From assembly GCA_041395105.1 (NCBI GenBank), contig JAWLBB010000003.1:434001-498000 (forward strand): a stretch of DNA of 64,000 bases, given 5' to 3'. Source of the stretch: Opitutaceae bacterium (lineage in GTDB: Bacteria > Verrucomicrobiota > Verrucomicrobiia > Opitutales > Opitutaceae). The position numbers were made by a program, and so were the translations under genes. Positions 60,027 through 64,000 of the stretch are shown here, in pieces; within the stretch, counting starts at the first letter, position 1; each line of letters opens with the position of its first letter. A model generated the notes under the pieces. That model ran no database searches. It was not told the origin of the DNA and saw only the letters and a program-made list of their open reading frames with translations.

Positions 60027-60112
60027 ATGACCCCCACCAGAAAGTTCTTCCCAGCCTGTGGACCGATTCCACGGAGACCAGTCGGAGCCCGTTCCGCATA
60101 AACCCGAAAACC

Positions 60113-60117
60113 AGGAG
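60113..60117 (+). promoter_or_regulatory. ribosome binding site AGGAG of the YeaQ-like gene
   Basis: AGGAG is followed by seven bases and then ATG 60125. It is one of the few clear Shine-Dalgarno sequences in this window, where most genes lack one. Confidence 0.85.
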
Positions 60118-60124
60118 AGAGACC

Positions 60125-60382
60125 ATGGACCTCAACCAATTCATCGTATTCATCATCATCGGAGGCGTGGCCGGATGGCTGGCCGGTCTGATCATCAAGG
60201 GAGGAGGCTTCGGCATTCTCGGCAACATCATCGTGGGCGTCCTCGGTGCCGTCCTTGGTGGATGGCTCTTCGGAGTCCTCGGAATCTCACTCGGCGGCGA
60301 GTGGATCGGCCCGATCGTCACCGCCACCGCCGGTGCGGTCGTCCTTCTCTTTGTCATCGGCCTCATCCGCAAAAAGCCCTGA
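60125..60382 (+). CDS. GlsB/YeaQ/YmgE-family membrane protein
   Basis: An 85-residue inner-membrane protein with three glycine-rich helices: FIVFIIIGGVAGWLAGLIIK, GILGNIIVGVLGAVLGGWLF and VTATAGAVVLLFVIGLI, ending in RKKP. This is the transglycosylase-associated (PF04226) family, often induced by general stress. The strong Shine-Dalgarno sequence suggests high expression. Confidence 0.93.
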   Translation: MDLNQFIVFIIIGGVAGWLAGLIIKGGGFGILGNIIVGVLGAVLGGWLFGVLGISLGGEWIGPIVTATAGAVVLLFVIGLIRKKP

Positions 60383-60427
60383 GGCGTGCTCCGGACGCCA
60401 CGGTGGACGATCGATCACCGCGTTCTG

Positions 60428-60964
60428 ATGAAGGTCATCATTGGAGCCGGCGATCAGCGATAGGACGGCTGGATCGCCACCCAGGTCGACGAACTGAACC
60501 TCGTCGCCGAGGAATCGTGGAAACGGTTTTCGGCGAAGCAGGGGCGGAGGCGTTTCTCTGTGAGCCTGTGCTGGAACACCTGACCCTTGAGGAGGGAGCG
60601 ATCGCCGCAGGGACACTCTTCGAATACCTGAAACCGGGCGGCTTTGCCCGGATCGCCGTGCCCGATCGACATTTCCCGGATGAAGACTACCAGCGAATGG
60701 TGCGGCCGGGAGGGCCGGGACCCTCGGATCACCCCGCCGCAGACCACAAGATCGTCTACGGTTACCGAGAACTGACCCGGGTCTTTGAAAACGCCGGATT
60801 TGAGGTCAGACTTCTGGAATACCACGACGAGAATGGGAACTTCCAATTGCACGATTGGGATCCCGACATTGCTCCGGTCTATCGCTCATCGAAGCTCGAC
60901 TCACGAAACCAGAACGGCAGAATCGTCACTCATCATCGACGCAGTCAAACCGCCGGCATCATGA
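60428..60964 (+). pseudogene. SAM methyltransferase, one nonsense codon and two frameshifts
   Basis: From ATG 60428 the frame reads MKVIIGAGDQR then TAG at 60461 (a tyrosine codon is expected), then DGWIATQVDELNLVAEESWK. Near 60531 the family sequence moves to the next frame (FGEAGAEAFLCEPVLEHLTL, then LKPGGFARIAVPDRH), and near 60921 moves back, ending SLIIDAVKPPAS and TGA at 60962-60964. This is the small methyltransferase group that starts with MKVIIGAGDQRY. The stop overlaps the start of the SH3 gene by ATGA, so the original operon structure is still visible. Confidence 0.82.
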
Positions 60965-61320
60965 ACGCGGCATCGACGCACATACGTTCATTTGAATCCG
61001 CTCCACGGGTGCATGAGGGAGAAAAGGTCGTCTTTGAGCGATTCGACTCCAGGAACCCTGCCTGGTTCTTCGGACGCGACCCGAACGCCGTTGAAGGCTA
61101 TTTCCCGACGGACTGGTTTCTCATCAACCAAGCCGATGGAACCGCGACTGCACGCCGCAGTTATGATGGCATGGAACTGTCGGTGAGCGCCGGTGATGCC
61201 ATTGCACTGGAAGAGGAATACGGTGGCTGGGTACTTGTCACCTCGGGTGAACATCGGGGCTGGATTCCCAAGGCGTGCCTGCCGCCGGAGAACCTGCCGT
61301 CTCACCGACCTGACCGATGA
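60961..61320 (+). CDS. tandem SH3-like domain protein
   Basis: A 119-residue protein with two bacterial SH3-like halves. The first is APRVHEGEKVVFERFDSRNP, AWFFGRDPNAVEGYFPTDWF; the second is SVSAGDAIALEEEYGGWVLV, TSGEHRGWIPKACL. Both end in the GW/Y-x-P strand typical of SH3 folds. No signal peptide is seen. Although the frame is open into the methyltransferase remnant, ATG 60961 overlaps the expected methyltransferase stop and starts just before the domain. It overlaps the next gene by 4 bp (ATGA). Confidence 0.75.
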   Translation: MNAASTHIRSFESAPRVHEGEKVVFERFDSRNPAWFFGRDPNAVEGYFPTDWFLINQADGTATARRSYDGMELSVSAGDAIALEEEYGGWVLVTSGEHRGWIPKACLPPENLPSHRPDR

Positions 61321-61868
61321 AAATCAAAACCCTCCCGGAGGCACGCAGGTTCGTGAAGCAGGTGCGCCTCTGCAGTCTGTTTTCTGACAAGACGGGAAGC
61401 CTTCCGTCTCTCTGGGACGCCGTCGACCTGCCCGATCGTCGGCCCGGCGAGAGCGGCTGGGGAGAAAAAATCGGCGCGGTCTGGAATTGGAAGAACCGTC
61501 TGCCCGCGGAATACCCGGATGAGATCTTCTACGGAAAGATCAAGGGAGGATCCGCCGTTCTCATGACCCTCGACTACCTCCGGGATGTCCATTACCCGGA
61601 AGCACACAAGGAGCTTCACGACTGCCGTCGACTTGCCCGGCAGATCTACGAAGTGATCCGAACCGATCTCCTCGATACCACTGCACTGCGGAAAGAATCC
61701 ATCGCCCGATTCAACTGCACCAAGAGTCGATTCGATACCGCACTGAAGGAACTCCAGATCACGTTGAACATTGTCCGCTCCAATGATCCTGACGCGGAAA
61801 GAGACACCTGGGTCCGCTTTCAGGAAATCTACCCGGAAATCTACGACCACCACCATCCGGGACGGTAG
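61317..61868 (+). CDS. AlkZ-related protein
   Basis: A 183-residue protein that resembles the AlkZ/YcaQ winged-helix DNA glycosylase superfamily, but is much shorter than true AlkZ (~400). Recognisable segments are EARRFVKQVRLCSLFSDKTG, LPSLWDAVDLPDRRPGESGW, GAVWNWKNRLPAEYPDEIFY, GKIKGGSAVLMTLDYLRDV and RFNCTKSRFDTALKELQITL. The assignment rests on memory of these segments. Position as third gene after the methyltransferase remnant and SH3 gene, with ATGA overlaps, suggests one functional unit. Confidence 0.65.
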   Translation: MKIKTLPEARRFVKQVRLCSLFSDKTGSLPSLWDAVDLPDRRPGESGWGEKIGAVWNWKNRLPAEYPDEIFYGKIKGGSAVLMTLDYLRDVHYPEAHKELHDCRRLARQIYEVIRTDLLDTTALRKESIARFNCTKSRFDTALKELQITLNIVRSNDPDAERDTWVRFQEIYPEIYDHHHPGR

Positions 61869-61895
61869 ATCACGTTCGCATCGGCCCCGTGCGGC

Positions 61896-61911
61896 GGCCT
61901 GCATGCAGGCC
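61896..61911. repeat. perfect 16-bp palindrome in intergenic region
   Basis: GGCCTGCATGCAGGCC is self-complementary and lies 28 bp after the AlkZ-related stop codon, in the 200 bp between that gene and the convergent sulfatase. It could be a short terminator-like hairpin or a protein-binding site; no T run follows. Confidence 0.5.
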
Positions 61912-62071
61912 ACCCAAACTCACCCGACAATCTGTCCACCCACGACCAGACCGTCGGTCGGCGGTAATCCGGCAACCCGTCGACCCCGTGAATGCCGTCC
62001 ATGATCAGCCGGTCTTCAACGCATCGCCCGCCGCCTCTTGACGGATCCATCAGGATCCATGCGTGAATACC

Positions 62072-63466
62072 TCAGCGGTTTCCATTTGTTGAAGGTAAAG
62101 GAAACGTGTCGTCCACCCGTTCAATCCATTCCGCAAGTTGAGCCTGCAACTGACCACGGCGTCGGTGGCTTGACCGGTAATAGGCCAGGTTATTCAGTTC
62201 GAAGGGATCCGCGTTCAGGTCAAAGAGGACCCACGGTTGATTCTCGAAACACGCATACTTCCAACCATCCTCGGTTATGAGGCCCCGCCAGGGTCGATCC
62301 ACACAGTGGCCGAATCTAGAGGGCCGGCAGTATTGCAGATAGGCGCTATCCGGAGGTCGGGCGGCCTCACTGGTGGTCCACGAAATCTGGGGAGCGTAAT
62401 TGAACCCTTGCATGGCGGCCGGTGGTTCGATTCCACAGAGGCCAAGCGAGGTTGCCGCGACATCGACATGATTGATGGGGTGGTTAAGGACTTGAGGCTT
62501 CACGAGCCCCTCGGTTTCATAAAATGGAATTCCTCCCAACCACGAAGGGGATTTGCAATGATTCTGATAGACGCTTGTTTTTCGCATCTGTCCGTGGGAT
62601 CCCAACATTTCTCCGTGATCGGAAAAAAACATTAGAATGGTATTCTCGAAAAGCCCCAGCCGGTCCAACGCGTGACGAATACGGCCAAGATTGTGGTCGA
62701 GGTTCTCAATCATCGCGTAGTAACCGGCCAGTTGCCTGGAGGCCTCGCGGCGGATCGTATCATAGGGCGGCACATTGGGACGGAGTTGGATCGTTCCCGG
62801 CGTATGCCGTTGCATCCAGTGTTCAGGGGCGATGAACGGATTATGTGGAGGGATCACCGAGAGAGCGCAAAAGAAGGGAGGTGAACTGGCCTGTCGGTCC
62901 GGATGCCTGTCCCTGCCCACACGCGCCGGTACGGATTGTTCTTCGAGATACCGAATCAACAGACTGGTCATTTCGTCGGTCTCGTACCCCTTCAAACGAA
63001 AATGATCCACCTCGGTTCCGTCTCCATCATGTCCGTGCACCCAGCAATCAAAGGGCACAAGGTTGTTTTCGTACCCCATCCAGCGCTTGAACCCTCCCCG
63101 GCGGTTGCGGGGAACGGTATGGAACGCGGCCCGCCCCACTTTTTCCTTGAACCCGTCGATGTGCCACTTGCCAAACCAGGCGGTGTCATACCCGGCTGCA
63201 TTGAAGGCGTCCGCTACGGTGGGCATTCCGTCTGGAAGTGGATCTTCGTGGCCCGGGACGCACTGATGAGGATAGCGCCCTGTCAGCAGCGATCCACGAA
63301 ACGGGCTGCACAGCGGAGTTCCCGCCACGGCGTTCCTGAAGACGGTGCCTTCCGCGGCCATCCGATCCAGATTGGGCGTGTGAAGATTGGGGTCTCCGGC
63401 AAAACCTGTCGCACATCCGCGATGCTGGTCGCCAAATACCCAGATAATGTTGGGACGTTCAGTCAT
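62072..63466 (-). CDS. sulfatase (formylglycine-dependent), with a suspect local frame slip
   Basis: A 464-residue type I sulfatase. The metal site is NIIWVFGDQHRG and the modification motif is TPLCSPFRGSLLTGRYP, where Cys becomes formylglycine (CxPxR). Further metal ligands are in FFSDHGEMLGSHGQM, and GKWHIDGF and LVPFD fit the family. Between residues ~300 and 315 the text YQNHCKSPSWLGGIPFYE looks wrong; the next frame reads ESLQIPFVVG, exactly what sulfatases have here, so two compensating indels lie at about 62529-62568. No signal peptide is present, so it may be cytoplasmic. It starts inside the last codons of the URO-D gene. Confidence 0.92.
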   Translation of the reverse strand: MTERPNIIWVFGDQHRGCATGFAGDPNLHTPNLDRMAAEGTVFRNAVAGTPLCSPFRGSLLTGRYPHQCVPGHEDPLPDGMPTVADAFNAAGYDTAWFGKWHIDGFKEKVGRAAFHTVPRNRRGGFKRWMGYENNLVPFDCWVHGHDGDGTEVDHFRLKGYETDEMTSLLIRYLEEQSVPARVGRDRHPDRQASSPPFFCALSVIPPHNPFIAPEHWMQRHTPGTIQLRPNVPPYDTIRREASRQLAGYYAMIENLDHNLGRIRHALDRLGLFENTILMFFSDHGEMLGSHGQMRKTSVYQNHCKSPSWLGGIPFYETEGLVKPQVLNHPINHVDVAATSLGLCGIEPPAAMQGFNYAPQISWTTSEAARPPDSAYLQYCRPSRFGHCVDRPWRGLITEDGWKYACFENQPWVLFDLNADPFELNNLAYYRSSHRRRGQLQAQLAEWIERVDDTFPLPSTNGNR

Positions 63467-64000
63467 AGACCCCTTCTCTTCTCCAAATATCCATCATGAG
63501 GGCATACCTGTGAAGCGGCAATCCGGTGAAAATGCAATTACTGGTGCCGAAAATATAACCTCCTCCAGGCAGACCTTCCCGCAATGAACGCCGGACGTCC
63601 TCCACCACCTCCTCTTCCGTTCCACTCTGCAGGAGCCCACAGTTCACGTTCCCGATCAGACACACCCTCCCAGTGACCAGGCGCTTCATCCGCGCCAAAT
63701 CCACCCCCCCCTGCGGATCGAGGCTGTGCAGAGCGTGTGGGTTCGCATCAAGCAGATCGTGAACGATCGGCATGATATTGCCGTCGGTGTGTTTGATCAC
63801 GTAGAAACCCATATCCCTGTAGCCCTTGACGAGCTGATGCAGAAAGGGAGTCACAAACTCCCCGAACATGGCAGGAGAGAGAAACGGGTTGTCGTTGAAG
63901 CAATAATCCGCGCAAAGGCAAAATCCGTCAACCAAACCCCATTCCTTTATCGTGCCGGCACGAGCCAAGGCCGCATCGACCCGTCGCTGCGCCTCGTTCT
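63459..64000 (-). CDS. URO-D (uroporphyrinogen decarboxylase)-family protein, 5' end outside window
   Basis: Only the last ~180 residues are present; the frame is open to the window edge (NEAQRRVDAALARAG at the far end). The pattern LCADYCFNDNPFLSPAMFGE, VIKHTDGNIMPIVHDLLDAN, HSLDPQGGVDLARMK, VCLIGNVNCGLLQSGTEEEV and GGYIFGTSNCIF is that of the URO-D superfamily, closer to the corrinoid methyltransferase (MtaA/CmuA-like) branch than to HemE. The stop overlaps the sulfatase start by 8 bp, so both belong to one minus-strand operon that begins beyond the window. Confidence 0.87.
   Translation of the reverse strand, partial: NEAQRRVDAALARAGTIKEWGLVDGFCLCADYCFNDNPFLSPAMFGEFVTPFLHQLVKGYRDMGFYVIKHTDGNIMPIVHDLLDANPHALHSLDPQGGVDLARMKRLVTGRVCLIGNVNCGLLQSGTEEEVVEDVRRSLREGLPGGGYIFGTSNCIFTGLPLHRYALMMDIWRREGVYD

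Noticed and set aside
60058..60960. Long open frame read as one 420-residue protein with the SH3 domains
   Set aside because: Its first part is antisense-free shadow of the YeaQ gene, the middle is only the middle segment of the methyltransferase, and the true SH3 start is ATG 60961.

Overview
The window is a 64 kb piece of a GC-rich Gram-negative bacterial chromosome. The gene content points to Verrucomicrobiota, probably an Opitutales-like lineage. Indicators are a Pal/OmpA-type lipoprotein and other lipoboxed proteins, several Tat-exported Gfo/Idh/MocA oxidoreductases, secreted HEAT-repeat proteins, a one-cysteine sulfatase beside a URO-D-family protein, and both GluRS and GlnRS. The taxon is an inference from gene content. 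No rRNA, tRNA, CRISPR array, prophage or complete insertion sequence was recognised.

Layout: 1-5400 holds two tandem SulP anion transporters and a minus-strand overlapping operon (nitrilase-GDPD fusion, S4 protein, esterase). 5600-9800 holds class II fructose-bisphosphate aldolase with a terminator, a PHP phosphoesterase, and frameshifted carbonic anhydrase and msrB. 9900-17500 holds a gltX-glnS operon, an M14-like peptidase, an RluA-type pseudouridine synthase, an HPF-like ribosome hibernation factor, a c-type cytochrome lipoprotein and a SYLF lipoprotein. 17850-24850 holds gltB (broken by many indels), gltD and a NarL-type response regulator. 25000-31500 holds a Pal-like lipoprotein, a double CbiX-like protein, an M20 dipeptidase, an M48 protease lipoprotein, purH and a methyltransferase. 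31800-33000 is a visibly more AT-rich islet with a GNAT gene and a decayed methyltransferase. 33300-38500 holds two divergent HEAT/LRV-type repeat proteins. 38600-42700 holds a SafE-like membrane protein, an MBL/beta-CASP nuclease, a cupin, MarC and a methyltransferase.

The most coherent accessory block is 42805-52618. It runs in one direction with short gaps or overlaps: two Tat-exported Gfo/Idh/MocA proteins, a secreted HEAT protein, a DoxX-like membrane protein, a third Tat-exported Gfo/Idh/MocA protein, a secreted discoidin-like protein, an Agl23/GT39-like membrane protein and ApbE. I read it as a candidate envelope sugar-redox module; this is inference from context. The remainder (52700-64000) holds a GNAT, an AttH/CrtC-like protein, a DUF748 (AsmA-like) protein with one frameshift, a Blc-type lipocalin behind a perfect 17-bp hairpin, an epimerase, small proteins, a decayed methyltransferase coupled to an SH3 protein and an AlkZ-related protein, and a sulfatase/URO-D pair.

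A recurring oddity is single-base indels in otherwise well-conserved genes (carbonic anhydrase, msrB, gltB, DUF748, two methyltransferases, sulfatase). Many lie in short homopolymers, so consensus error is a strong competitor to true pseudogenisation. Two intergenic elements (24879-24942 and 49388-49451) share a REPIN-like design of paired hairpins with mutually complementary arms or loops.
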